64,000 bases of DNA from Copromyces sp. CBS 386.78. Taxonomy: Eukaryota; Ascomycota; Sordariomycetes; Sordariales; Sordariaceae. The notes beneath the pieces are model-generated. The model saw only the letters and a list, made by a program, of their open reading frames with translations. It ran no database searches and was not told where the DNA came from. The DNA lies in assembly GCA_030685235.1 (NCBI GenBank), contig MU839105.1:415134-479133 (forward strand). The letters run 5' to 3'. Below are positions 11,464-24,299 of this stretch, in pieces (the stretch's first letter is position 1; the number at the start of each line of letters is the position of its first letter). Both the position numbers and the translations under genes were made by a program.

Positions 11464-12735
11464 CCCTATTATATCCAACTATTTAATTAATAAATAATTT
11501 TAATTAAAATAAAATATATTAAGGTACTATATCCGATTTATTCGACCTACCTAATATAATAAAACCCTTATTTTATAAAACGCCCCTTCCGCTTCTACTT
11601 AATAACCAATCTACGTTTATACCTAATTCGCCCAACTTTATATCCGAATTAACTAACCTCTAAATTAATCCTATTTACTATTCGCCTATTCTGAATTTTG
11701 ATACTTTAAATCCGACCCTTACCCCCGTTTTATATATTTTATTAATTATTTTTAAACTACCGGAATATAATTACGACCCTAATTAATTCTTAACCTATAA
11801 AATTAAAGAATATTAGTTTTGCCTTTACCTTAAAAAAAGTATACTAAAGTAATTTATTCGTAACTAAATAAAAACAATTTAAAGTAATAATTAATTATTT
11901 AAAGCCTATATTAAAGAATTTATTAATTCTTTATATAATAAAAACGTATATAAAACTCTCTTTCACTAAAGCGTTATTATCCGATTTAAAAATAAAAATA
12001 ATTCGTATAATATAAAAATTCTTAGTCGGGAATTTAGTCGGGAATTAATATCTCTCTTCCGAAAATACAAACCTAAAAAAAGGAAAAATAATAAAAATAA
12101 ACCTAAAAATACTAACCTTAAATTTATTAACTTTAATTCCCAACCTAAAAACCCCGAATTATAATATCCCGAATCCGAAAATACCGAAATTATAAATTTA
12201 TAGCCTAATAATTTCGAACTATGTTTATTATGCGCTAAATTTAGTATTTCCTCTATAATTAGGGGCAATATATTATATAATATTGAAAATTTATATAATA
12301 TATAATAAATTTCAAATATCGTCCAATAAAATATAACGCAACTTCAATTACGCGCCCTTTAATTATATTTATTCTTTAAAAGCTTAATATCGTACTAGCG
12401 TACTTAATAATTAAAATATAAAGGCCGAATTCGTTACAATAAACTTACTTTACTTTATATTTATATAATTTTTATAATTTTTATAAATATTCGCGCCCCC
12501 CGTAATTCGGATTTCTTTTCCTAAATTATAAGCCTTTATTTACGTATAAATAATATTGTAAAATATATTTGAAATGTATTAGTTAAACTTAATATTTATA
12601 CTTTATATAATAAAACAATTATAATTATTAAAACGCTTACTACTATTATAATAGTTAATTCGGACCTTAAATATTTATTATAATTAAATTAATATTCTTA
12701 ATAAAATTTTAAACGCATTATATCCAATCTTAGTC
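11464..12735. other. Unidentified RIP-degraded part of tract E
   Basis: AT-rich, C-biased sequence upstream of the DUF6589-like relic. It may include that gene's N-terminal part and promoter, but I could not follow a frame. The minus-strand 100-codon frame at 11966-12268 is Leu-rich and judged to be a by-product of RIP. Confidence 0.45.
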
Positions 12736-12739
12736 TTAT

Positions 12740-14420
12740 CGTTATCTATAATAATTATAATTATTTTAATATTATATAAAACTTTAATATTAATCGATAG
12801 GATATTATATATAACCTTACGATTTATTTACTAATAAATAATCCTAATATCCCTAAACCCTTCCGACTAAATTAATTCCAATTTACCATTTAATTCTAAA
12901 CAGATTAAATTATTCCTTTACTTATCCTAACGCTTTATATATTTTACCCCGCTATTAATTCTCTTATTATTAAAAAATTATAAACCTTATTTCCTATTAT
13001 TTATAAATAGGAAGGTTTACCTACTTATCCCTTCTTTAAAATAAAGCGTTATTAAATACTTAAAAACTTCATTCTCTAAACGCCCGCCATCGATAAAAAC
13101 AAAAGTAAACTAACTAATATTTATCGTCTATATAACAAATTATTCCTCGGCTTATTAAAAATAAATCAAAAATAGTTCGGCAATAGGCTCTTTCTCATTT
13201 ATAGCGACTAAAAAATAATATTATTTATTTATAAAATTATATTAGCCTAATTAAAAGTACAATTTAAATATAATTAAAAATAATAAATAATATCCGTTCT
13301 AACCTTCTTCTATATTAAATTCAACTTTATTAACTTAATCTTCCGGTATTTCTAACCTTTAATTAAATAAAATACCTACAAACTTAATAGGGCGAAGAAT
13401 ATAAAATAATAAAAAACCGAATTTTACTACAGATCACAACTTCTTTATAATATATTCTACTCTAAAATCCTCGCCTTCTTTATACGCAACCTTATCGATA
13501 ATAAATTTCTCGACGCTAGTCTTCTAAATAAGAAAATTATAGAAGCGGCTATTATAAATACTTTTCGGTTTAATAGCCTATCCTATCTTTCTACGTAATT
13601 TAATTACGTATATACTAAAATATTCACTTTAGAAGGGCATACTAATAAATACCCTAATAATAATAATTATATAAATATATAATTCCGTAATATCTATTAA
13701 TATTTATATACCGTCTAAATACTTATTATTCTTATTCGTATTATTAAATTTAAAAATTATAATATTCTCCGATAAATAATTAATTTTCTACCCCTCTTCT
13801 TCTATAGCGGGAAAAATATAAATTATAGGCTTAAAATATTTTACTTCTTATAATTACTACGTCTAGAAGTAACCGATTATATATTATCTAAAATTATCCT
13901 AAAATCCGGATTAATATAGTATACTATAATTAATAATAATTAAAAAGAAATCGATTTAATATTAAAATATATTAATTACTCTTTTACATTCGATATTAAA
14001 TACTATAAGAACTCCACTTATAATATTAAATCTACCTTTATTAAAATATTTACTATTAAGGCCCTTACTATAATTATTCGTAAAGTAATTAAATTAGAAT
14101 TCGGGCGACCTAACAATAATAAGTATATTAATCTATTTATTAATAAAGACGTTATTAATTACGCTTATGAAATTTATAAGAACGGGTTCGCAACTTAACG
14201 CTATAAATCTTCGGATTCTACCGACTTTAATATACTAAATTTACAATAAAAAGGCCTATATATCTTATTTATAAAAGTATTAGAACGGTTTAATAATAAG
14301 GAAATACGGCCAAAATATAAAAAAGACTGAAAATACTTTAGTCTTTCCAAATTTAAAAATAATAATCTTCTTATAATTAATAATATATATAATATATCCA
14401 ACTCTAATAAAAATAACAAT
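12740..14420 (+). pseudogene. DUF6589-like protein relic
   Basis: One plus-strand frame stays coherent for about 490 codons when TAA/TAG are taken as mutated Gln or Trp codons. It begins around an 'NNYNYFN' segment at 12750, matching the 'DNFN' opening seen in fungal DUF6589 proteins, followed by NLTIYLL and NIPKPF. Near 13080-13220 come NKSKLTN, FLGLLKIN and then FGNRLFLIY followed by SD-stop, where the family has a G-D-Q core. A hydrophobic-aromatic segment (FFYIKFNFINLIF) and a 'LGRAKN'-like segment come next, and the frame fades near 14400. DUF6589 has no known biochemical role; it is common in fungi, often in many copies. The gene is broken by more than 30 stops. Assignment rests on order and spacing of motifs, not on a search. 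Confidence 0.58.
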
Positions 14421-14424
14421 AAGC

Positions 14425-14860
14425 TAATTTAATTAATAACTATCCTAAATTATATATAATTTAATACGCCTCTCCCCTATACTCTAAAGAAGGCCTATAT
14501 TTTAAAATTCAAAGTAATACTTTATCAATTTCTAATTAATATAAATACAATCTACCCATTAAATTCCGCGTAACAATAAATTTTACTCCTATTAAAGTCA
14601 CTATATAACATTTTACCATACTTCCCCTCCCGCTATTCTACAGACTTATAAATATAAACGAAATTTTACTCCAATTAGAATTATTTTTAACCGGCAAATA
14701 AATAAAGCGCTAATTATCGATTTATTTACTAAATATACTATCCTCCTAATCTAATAACAATTAATAATATAAATCTACCCTAATTTACAATAAGCACTAT
14801 CCAAACTAAACTCATATAACCAAAGAAATTATATATAACGAAGGTCGCTCATTAATCGCA
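14425..14860. other. Unidentified 3' flank of the DUF6589 relic, with hairpin-family arms
   Basis: AT-rich tract E sequence. It holds two direct copies of the ATTTTACTCC-type arm (14577 and 14658, 81 bp apart) but no gene that I can follow. Confidence 0.4.
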
Positions 14861-14861
14861 T

Positions 14862-15215
14862 ATATATTTACTAATATATAAAAATCCACTCCTTTAATCT
14901 CACTAACCGTTACCGCTCAATTATCAATCTAATACTATAAAACTATTTATAATAACTAATAATAAATATTTTAAACGAACGCTATCCAAATTAAATTTAA
15001 TATAATTAATTAATTACTTATTAATTATATATATATTTACTAATATATAAAAATCCACTCCTTCAATCTCGCTAACTATTACTACTCAATCGTCGGTTTA
15101 ATACTATAAAACTATTTAATTTATAGTAATTAATAATAAATATCTACTCTATCTTTAAACAAATACTATCTGAATTAAATTTAACGTAATTAATTAATCC
15201 GTACAATATAATTAA
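14862..15215. repeat. 169-bp tandem duplication
   Basis: Two adjacent copies of about 169 bp. Anchors are the string AAAAATCCACTCC at 14880 and again at 15049, each followed by a similar AATCTC-CTAAC segment and ending in a CTATC-AATTAAATTTAA block. A weaker partial third unit may precede them from about 14740. Differences are mostly RIP-type transitions. Function unknown. Confidence 0.65.
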
Positions 15216-15256
15216 CTAATTTATATACTATACCCTTCTCCTATTTCTAATCCTTC

Positions 15257-15261
15257 CTTCC
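15257..15261 (+). repeat. Left 5-bp target-site duplication of gypsy element B
   Basis: CTTCC immediately before the outer LTR, matched by CTTCC at 39501-39505 on the far side of the whole nest. Confidence 0.85.
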
Positions 15262-15493
15262 TATTACGGGGTTGATACCGTTGGGGGTATAATTAGATAT
15301 ACGTAGTTGTACGAGGAAGGAAAGAAGGAGAGGAAGGAGGAGTACGGTCTGGATATAGGGCAGGCTATGCCGTGCCTAGATCCAGACCGAGGCCCACTAG
15401 TGCGTACGTATATACGGTCCTATTGGCTAATAGCCAATGGATTCGACTATACAATGCCCAATACTATATACTATTATAAGTAATCTTATAATA
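15262..15493 (-). repeat. LTR 1 (3' LTR of element B)
   Basis: 232 bp, from TATTACGGGG to CTTATAATA. It is the same unit as 15943-16174, 23024-23255 and 39269-39500. The ancestral ends were probably TGTCACGGGG and CTGTGACA. Confidence 0.9.
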
Positions 15494-15714
15494 CTACCTC
15501 CCTACAAAAGAAGCTCACAGAGCTTCAAACGATCTATTTAGTATATATATATAAAATGATAGATCTTGCTTCAATCCCCGTCTTCCAATTCCTCGATCTG
15601 TAATTAAACGCCTACGATCCGCAATTAAACAGCTACGTTATTATTATCTCCCTATTAGTAAGTCCTAACCTCTAACCATATTTCTATATTCCTTATTGGG
15701 GGCCGCTTTCCCTA

Positions 15715-15930
15715 CTAGACTTCCGCTAACCTCCTAAATACTTTATAGAAGAATTTGTCTATCTTCCTTAAATCCTCCTCGGATAAGGGCTCGAATTCCT
15801 GGTTTACTAATTCGACTATAATTTCCCGTACTTTACGGCCTACCGCGATATCCGCTATAGCAGCGTTAATTTACTCCTTTAAATCGGTAATACGTTTAGA
15901 ACGTTTCGGGGGCGGGGTTAAGGACGACGC
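15715..15930 (-). pseudogene. Small 3'-terminal frame of the A/B gypsy family
   Basis: Downstream of integrase on the minus strand lies a nearly open frame of about 65 codons. It starts around PPPKRSKRITDLKE and ends ...FEPLSEEDLRKIDKFF...RRLAEV before TAG at 15715. The matching place in sister A (about 16390-16600) keeps the same frame, with only RIP-type changes. The product would be small, charged and helical. It may be the C-terminal end of pol or a separate accessory protein; I cannot tell which. Confidence 0.5.
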
Positions 15931-15942
15931 CGTATAGCGTAT

Positions 15943-16174
15943 TATCACGGGGTAACATCGTTGGGGGTGAGGTTGGATAAACGTAGTTGTACGAGGAAGG
16001 AAAGAAGGAGAGGAGGGAGGAGTGCGGTCTGGATATAGGGCAGGCTATGCCGTGCCTAGATCCAGACCGAGGCCCACTAGTACGTACGTACGTGCGGTCC
16101 TATTGGCTAATAGCCAATAGACTCGATTATATAATGCCCCAGTACTATATATTATTATAAGTAATCCTATAATA
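15943..16174 (-). repeat. LTR 2 (3' LTR of element A)
   Basis: 232 bp, from TATCACGGGG to CCTATAATA. The next bases inward (CTACCTCC) are the complement of the purine tract that primes plus-strand synthesis. Confidence 0.9.
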
Positions 16175-19100
16175 CTACCTCCTTGTAAAAGAAGCTTATA
16201 AAGCTTTAAACGATCTATTTAGTATATATATATAAAATGATAGATTTTATTTCAATCCCTGTCTTCTAACTCCTTAATTTGTAATTTAACGCTTATAAGC
16301 CGTACTTAAATAACGTCGTTATTTCCCTACTAGTAGGTCCTAACTTCTAATTATACCTTTATATTCTTTATTAAAGGCCGCTTTTCTTACTAAACTTCCG
16401 CTAACCTCCTAAATATTTTGTAAAAGAATTTATTTATCTTCTTTAAATCCTCTTCGGATAGGGGCTCGAACTCCCGGTTTACTAATTCGATTGTAGCTTC
16501 CTATATTTTATAGCCTACTATAATATCCGTTATAGTAATATTAATTTATTCCTTTAGATTAGTAATACGTTTAGAACGTTTTAGGGGCGGGGCTAGGGAC
16601 GCCGTATAGTATATTTGGGGTACGGACGATACTATATAGCGTATTTAGAGTATTAGGGCCTTCTATTTTAAGGTCCGTTCTTAAAGTATAGCCTTAATCT
16701 TTAATTAATTTTAAACCGCTAGCGGAATAGGGGTATTTAGGTAATTGCAGTAAAATGTAATAATAGAATTTCTTACTCCCTTTACATTATTGAAAGGCTC
16801 GTCGGTAGGGTTATAATATTTCTATTTTATAATATAAAATTAGTAATAGTTATTTCTTCGTTGGAAATAATTTAATAGGCTATTAAACTCCTATTCCGTT
16901 ACCTCTTCGTAATTGTCGGTACAGACTATAACCTTACCTTTATTAATTCGTACGTTGTCTTATAATTCCGTTTAGCCGGGGAGGTCTTTATAATAAAATT
17001 TTACTATAGAAACGTAGAATATTAGTAAATACTTTATATTAGCAGGTAAAATAAATTTAATAGTATAGGATTATACTTAATCTATTTTAAAAGGGCTTTC
17101 CTATTGTAGGTATAATTTATTATATAATTTACTATTATTAAAATTAATTGTATTAAATAGGACGAAATTATTTATATAGTATTTTAATATATTAAACCGA
17201 TTTTCGTTAGCGTTAGCCTTATATTAGTTTTATACCCTTTTTATAGAAGTACGTATATAGTCCTAAATAGTTTTAAAATGAGCAAATAGTTTGTTAGCCT
17301 TTAAGTACTCCTTTTATTATACCGGCGAAAAACTTTCTAATAGTACGACCGTTACGGGTTTAATGCCTATATGGGGGTAGAAATTGTAATTAGTAAAAAA
17401 GGGAATTATATTTATAATTTCGGATATTATATTATTATTTACGAATTCTATTAATAATAATTATTATACCTAGTCCGTTTATACTTAATTAACGAAAATA
17501 TATAAATATTATTCTATTTTTATATTAATATATTCTATTTAGGCGTTAATTTAAGGGTAGAAAGCGGAGCTTAATAGTTTCTTAATAATTAGGCGCTTAT
17601 AAATAATAAATTAGAAAAGAGAAATAAATTGCGAATTGCAGTCGGAAACGATAATATCGGGTAGGTTATAAAGGGTATAAATATAGTCAATAAAGTAGTC
17701 CGCTAATTCTTCCGCTTCTATAGTAATAGTTAGGATATAATAATATATTTTTATTAAACGGTCTATAACGATAGCAATATATTTGAATTTTTAATTTAAA
17801 TATAAACTTTTTAATAACGGAAAAACGTAATTAATTAAAATATCCGTCTATAATATATAGGCTATAGGTATAAGTTTAAAATAGCTTACTTTAATTCGTC
17901 GTAATACTTTTATTTTCGAATATATTAAGTAACTTTTATAATAAATTTAAACGGCTTTTACTATACTTAATTAGTATTAATATTCGTTTATTTATATTTA
18001 TATTTTATTTTTATTTAAATAGCCGGCCGTTAATAATAAATAGGCGTAGTAAATAAATAGTAAATAGGTAGCAGTATTATTAAAGTCGATAAATACCCTC
18101 TTTCTATAATAAATTTTACTTCCTATTATAAAATATTCGGCGAAAGCGACTTTAAATTTCTTCTTAATATAAGGGCGCTATTCGGTATAATTTAAGTCTT
18201 TTAGGTAATTAATTACTTCCTATATTAAAGTTGACCGGTCGTAATTCTTATTAATAATATCGTTAATTAATTTATTTAATTCCTCTAAAGTATCTAAGGA
18301 TAGTAGGAATATTTTTTTATCGAAATCAAGGTCGTCGCTAATTATTATAATTAAAAAAAGAGGTATCCTTCTTTAAAGCGGATAAAGTCGATAAATTTAC
18401 AATTCCTTACTTTTAAGCGATAATCGTCTATATTTAGAAATATATTTTCTAATTTCCTATTTAGCGTATTGGGGCGGAGATTTCGTAATCCTGGTATATA
18501 GCGGATTAAAAAGTTAAAATGTAAGAAGAATTATAATTATTATATATAGTAGGGTATAAGCTATTTATTCGTTGTAAAGGTCTTTAAATTCTTATAATCC
18601 GTAACGATATTAAAAGGTTATTAGGCGCCTTCTAATTTTAGGCGCTATTCCTCTAAGGCCTTAACGATAGCGAGGAACTCTTTATTATAAATATTATAAA
18701 TATATTCTATTACTAAGTACCGTATTAAAAAGTACGTAACCGGGTAGAATACGCTATTATTCTTATATTAAGAGAGGGTACCGTTAGAAGCCTAATTTAA
18801 AATATTAGTTTTAATAATTATTTTCTTAAACTAATTATAAATACGTAAAGTTAGTCCGTTAATAAATATAACTTTCAAAACTTTAAAAACGGATTACTAT
18901 ATTATAATCTATATTTATTCTGCGTTTTTTTTCGTAAAATCGTATAATAGTACTACTATTATTAAAAAACTTTTAATAAAATAATAATAAAAATTAGTAA
19001 ATCCTAAAAAACTTTATAAGAACTTCTTTAACGTTAAGGATTTCCAATCTATAATAGCCTTAACCTTTTCTAAATCTATTTTAATACTGCTAAACGTAAT

Positions 19101-22100
19101 AATTAGTTTAAAATATTTAATTTTCTTAGTATAAAATTCGTATTTATCGATATTAACTTATAGGCTAGCCTTCTTTAAGTAGGTAAAAATATTATTTATA
19201 TACTTCTAATATTCTTCTTCGTTGTCCGAAAAAATAAAGATATTATTTAAGTAAATAATTATATAAATATTTAAAATATCGTATAAAATATTATTAACGT
19301 AATTCTAAAATATACTAAATACTCCCTATAGGCCGAATAAGTAGATAAATAATTTAAATAGGCTAAAGTAAGTAATAAACGCTATTTACTATTCGTATCC
19401 TTCCGTAATGCGAATATAATTAAAAGCGGCAATAATATTTAGCTTAATAAAAATCTTCGCCTTATAAATAGCGTTAAAAGTTTCTTTAATTAAAAAAAGC
19501 GGGTAACGGCTCTTAAAAATAACGTTATTAATCCTTCTATAATCTACGTAAATTTTAATACCTCCGTTTAATTTTTATACTAATAGGATTTAGGAAACGG
19601 CTTCTAATTATAAAGGGCGGATAAACCTATTATAAAAGTTCTTATTAATTTATTTTTTAATTATATTTAATTCGTTGGAATTAAATGCTTTTAATTTTAT
19701 ATAGAGCGCCTATTTTCCCGGGCGGAATTCGATCTTAAAATTATAAGAGCGGTAGGGGGGTAAGACCGGAGTATTATAAAGTTTAAAAACGTCGAAGTAA
19801 TTTTAATATTATTTAAGAAGCTTCTCTTTAATTTAAGCGTTAGTTTTAGGCGGCTTATCGGCTTTTTCGTAAAATTTAGCTATATTTTCCTCTATAATAT
19901 TGGCGGCGAGCCTAATAGCTTCGTATTATTCAAAATCTTCGTTTATATTACCGTTAAAGTAAATATATTTAGTAATCTTTACTACCCGAATAATTATTTT
20001 AAAACCTTTACTAATGTAGGTGTTAATTTATAAGTAATAACGTTTATTTAGTAATTTCTTATATTTAGCGCTGTTATTATCCTAAATTTCCTATTCTATT
20101 TCTAGGGTAAAATTCGCTAATCCGCTAGGTATATTATTATACTCAATTCCTATCCCTACCCCTTTAATAACGACGCTTTTATTGTTTTTATATTCTTTAG
20201 GCTTTAGGGCGCCCCCTTCTACCTCTTTAACCCGGGCTTCCTCTTCCGTCCTAGCCTCTTCTAAAATTTTATATAATTTTGGGTACGAAGTATAGAATAT
20301 TCGTAGGTTATACTTTTCGTATAGCCAATTAAAATTGGCGGCCGTTATATCTTTAATATCCGCGGAATTAATTGGCTCGTTTAAAAAATATATTTTATAT
20401 ACTACAACGCGGTAGTAGGGGTCGGATTTTCGCTAGCTAACTATAGTACGGCAGATAGCGGGCTTAGACCGTTTAGAAATTGCGATAGGGACGGGGTCTA
20501 TAATAGGAATAGGGTCTATAATAGGAACGGGGTCTATAACGGGAATAAGGTCCGTAATTGGGGTAGGATCCGCGATTAGAGCGTTAGAGCGGTCGTCTTC
20601 GGCTATATTTTATACGGCCTTGTAATAATATGTATAAGCGTGCTTTTAAACCTTTGGGGTATATTATAAAGAAGGTAAAAAATCTATAGGAAGGTAGCGG
20701 TTTATATATTAGTTAGTAAAGGTAACGGTACTATCTAACTATAATATTGTAGGGTTATAAAACTTGAACTATAGTTTGCCTAAAATAACGGGGTAATCGT
20801 CGGCTAGGTTGTAGGCTAGTATAACGATCGTTTCTATATAATAACCGATCCGCAGTTAGACCTTATAGTAATAGGTAATAAAGTCTTTAAGTATACTATC
20901 TATTAAATATAAGGCCTTTAGTTTAGGGAATTTTAATAGTAGGATAGTATAGCGAATAATAAAATTATAATTAATAAAAGCGAAGGCGGAATATCCGTTA
21001 TTAATTAGAGCGGTATATTTATTTTATTAATTACGTAGTCTATAGATAATTTAAATAGAAAAGAAAATAGAATTATTATTATAGTTATTTAAATTTAAAT
21101 TTTTAAATTAAATTACTTTTAAATCTATTAGATTATTTACCTCCTCTTCTATTATTATTATAAATAATAGCCTTTCTAAGCGACTTAGTAGAGAGGTAGC
21201 GTATTTCCCGCGCCGTATTCCGCAAATTAGGTAGGGGTTAGAGCGGAGAGTGTAGCGGGAGCGGCGGGCTTACTAGTAGCGACGACGTTAATACGAGCGC
21301 CGTTATTACCGTTATTACTATAGCCGGTTTAATTTATATTAAATTTATTACAGTTATTATTATTATTACTACTTTTATTACAATAATTATAGCGGTCGCG
21401 CTCCCTTTACTCTTTAGGGATACTAGTATTAATATTATTATAATATTTATAAGCGTAATAATTAGGGTTAACGTAACGCTTATAAAGACCGTTCTATATA
21501 TGGTAATCGATAATTACTTTATCGATTATATAAAATAGTTGAACGTTAATAGCTTTTATAGTATTAAAATCTATAACGGTACTATTTTAATTAATAGTAT
21601 ATTCGGAAGCGGTAATACCGCTACTAATTCCTCTAATACTAATTTTATAATAAATATTAATTTTATTATATTAATTATACTCTTCTAAATTGGTAGCGAA
21701 CTTCTAATAGAGGGTAAATTAGCCGTTAAAATCGTTATAGGCTAAGGTATTTTATTAATAAACGATAGTATTATAAATCTCGTTTGTAATTTTTATTTTT
21801 AGGTAATAGGTTTTTATAGTATTGTTGAAATTATATTTATTAACGATAATAATAAATTTATTTTCGAAATCGAACTATTTAATACTTTTAAACATTTTTA
21901 AAAATTCGAAATCGTAATGTACTTCGAAGGTGAAGTTTATACAATTGTACTTTGTATTAAAATAAATAAGGAAGGCTTCCGCGCTCTCCTATTTTTATTT
22001 AGTTGGGTTTTCTTCTTTAATAATAAGTATTATATAAGGCGATAGAATTTTAAATATGTTACTTCTAAAATACGAAAGGATTTATATAAATTTATAACGT

Positions 22101-23023
22101 TTATTTTAATTAAATTACTAAGTATTTTAGAATTAATATAATTAAATTTTATTACGTTAATTTTAGAAAGCTTCGGTACGTTTAACGGTAGAAATATCTT
22201 TATTAGTATAAACGGCGGGGTTTTTATTCGTACGGGTTTTCGGAATAGTTATAGTAGCTTTATTATTAGAATTGGAGGCGGAAATAAAGGCGGGCGGAAT
22301 AATTTTATTACTAATAATTTTCTTAAGGGCCCTAATTTAAGTTTCGGCGGTCTTTTTAAATTTAGTATTAATTTCGTTAATTATAATAAAATTATTACGG
22401 AATTATTAAGCCTCCTATTAAAGGTTGGCGAATTTTTATTAAAAATTAGTAATAATATTTTTTTAATTAGCGATTTATTAGTAGGCGGCTTTAAAGGAAT
22501 TTTAAATAGCGCTAACGAATGTATTAGTTTAAATTAAGTCTGTATAAATTAATTAAGCGAAAGTAATAATAATATAGGGGAAAATAGTATATTAGGCGAA
22601 TTTAGAAGCGGTATTAAGGATTTCTTTTATAATTAGATTACTTGGGTATTAGAGAACGGCACCGTTAAAGGTTTTTATAACGTTTTTAAAGAATTATTTA
22701 TATTTATAATTGATAATAGTATTAATTGTAGAAATAATAACGTTGAAATTAATAATAAGGGCCGCTATTTAAATAATTATAATTAGTATTTATTATTTTA
22801 TAGCGTAAATATTTACTACTTTATAGTGTAAACGGTATTTATTAATTACTTTATAGCGACGAAAAAGAAGTTTATTATAATACGACGAAAGAAAAGTATA
22901 TTATGGTACAACGGATATTAATCGTAGTATAACGAAATCGTAAGTTCGTCGGAAATATTTATAATGGTAGCGATAATTTATTTTAAAGTATACGCGCGCA
23001 GCGTAATAATAAATATAATTAAC

Positions 23024-23255
23024 TATTACGGAGTAATACTGTTAAGGGTAAGGTTGGATAAATATAATTGTACGAAGAAGGAAAGAAGGAGAGGAGGGAG
23101 GAGTATAGTTTGGATATAGGGCAGGCTATGCCGTGCTTGGATCTAGACCGAGGCCTACTAGTGCGTACGTACGTACGGTCCTATTAGCCAATGGCCAATA
23201 GACTCGACCATACAGTGCCCCAATACTATATACTATTACAAGTAATCCTATAATA
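23024..23255 (-). repeat. LTR 3 (5' LTR of element A)
   Basis: 232 bp, followed directly by CGTAT, the duplicated target within element B. Confidence 0.9.
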
Positions 23256-23584
23256 CGTATTTAGGGTGCGGGCGACGCCGTATAGCGTATTTGGGGTATT
23301 AGGGCCCTCCGCTTTAGGGCTAGGGTCCGCTCTTAAAGTATAGCCTTAATCTCTAGCTAGTTCTAAACCGCTAATAGAATAGGGTTGTCTAAGTAATCGC
23401 GGTAAAACGCGATAACGGAGTCCCTTACTCCTTTAACGTTATCGAAAGGTTCGTCGGTAGGGTTATAATATTTCTACTTTATAATATAGAATTAGTAACG
23501 GTTACTTCCTCGTTAGAAATAATGTAAGAGTTTATTAAATTCCTATTCCGTTACCTCCTCGTAATTATCTATTTTAATTATAAT

Positions 23585-23836
23585 TATCACAGGGTTAGAC
23601 CTGTGATGTGCTGTGCTGCACTAACTGCACATATGCTGTACCGACTAGAGCCCAGAGCTCTAGCTACGTACATATCATTGTCACGTACAGCCTTACGTGC
23701 CCGCGTACGGTCTAATCTATAGGGCTCTCACCTATATATAGCCAAACCTCCGCGTATACTTCTTTCTCTCCTCCTTTCTCTTTATATAATAATATATATT
23801 TCACTATATCCTATACAATACCTTCGTTCCGTAATA
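23585..23836 (+). repeat. 5' LTR of element C
   Basis: 252 bp, starting TATCACAGGG (ancestral TGTCACAGGG). Its first 120 bp keep many CA and TG dinucleotides, while the inner half is AT-enriched. Confidence 0.9.
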
Positions 23837-24299
23837 ATTTATTATATTTAACTATTGCGTTACGCGCGCTTATTTTAATAAAAGAAGAAGATTGCCCGTA
23901 TTTTAATCGCGGTAATTAGTAATTAAGATTCAACTTTACGCGTTCCCAATTCAAATTATAAATTTAGCCGTTAAATTAAGTAAAATACTAAGACGAATAT
24001 TATTAAAATTACTCGCATTCTCTTTATTTTCTTTATATTTAAAAGTATATTAGATTTAGCAATTAATATTTAATTCTAATTTTATTACCCTTAAAACCTA
24101 ATTTATAACTGATAATTTTATTACTATTACAGTTATTAATATTATTATAGCAATTATTAATTCAAAATATTAAAACGATTTAACGGTTTTCATTCAAGCG
24201 TTCGAAGGCCTCTATTATTAAACGATTGAAATTTTAATCCTTATTTTTTAAACATATAATTTCACTAACCTTTCCGTTTTTTAAACTTTTTTTTCCGCT

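Larger units (their letters stand above)
15943..23255 (-). mobile_element. Ty3/gypsy element A, nested in its sister B
   Basis: A complete 7313-bp element with 232-bp LTRs at 15943-16174 and 23024-23255, flanked by the 5-bp duplication CGTAT (15938-15942 and 23256-23260). It lies in the same orientation as B, about 450 bp inside B's 3' end. On the minus strand one reads gag with a former CCHC zinc knuckle at about 21450-21495 (Cys and His now Tyr). Reverse transcriptase follows with YLNN-IFIFSDNEE at about 19215-19270 (YLDD-type catalytic motif, RIP-altered). Integrase is at about 17550-17780 (IVIDRL, EAEELADYFIDY, NLPD-IIVSDC). Every domain is interrupted by TAA/TAG. The order gag, RT, integrase is that of Ty3/gypsy. 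Confidence 0.92.

Noticed and set aside
11966..12268. 100-codon minus-strand frame
   Set aside because: Leu/Ile-rich chance frame produced by loss of stops on the strand opposite to RIP-mutated coding DNA.
15262..23255. LTR-LTR-body-LTR arrangement as a tandem array made by LTR recombination
   Set aside because: The 5-bp CGTAT duplication around A and the continuity of B across it show a nested insertion instead.
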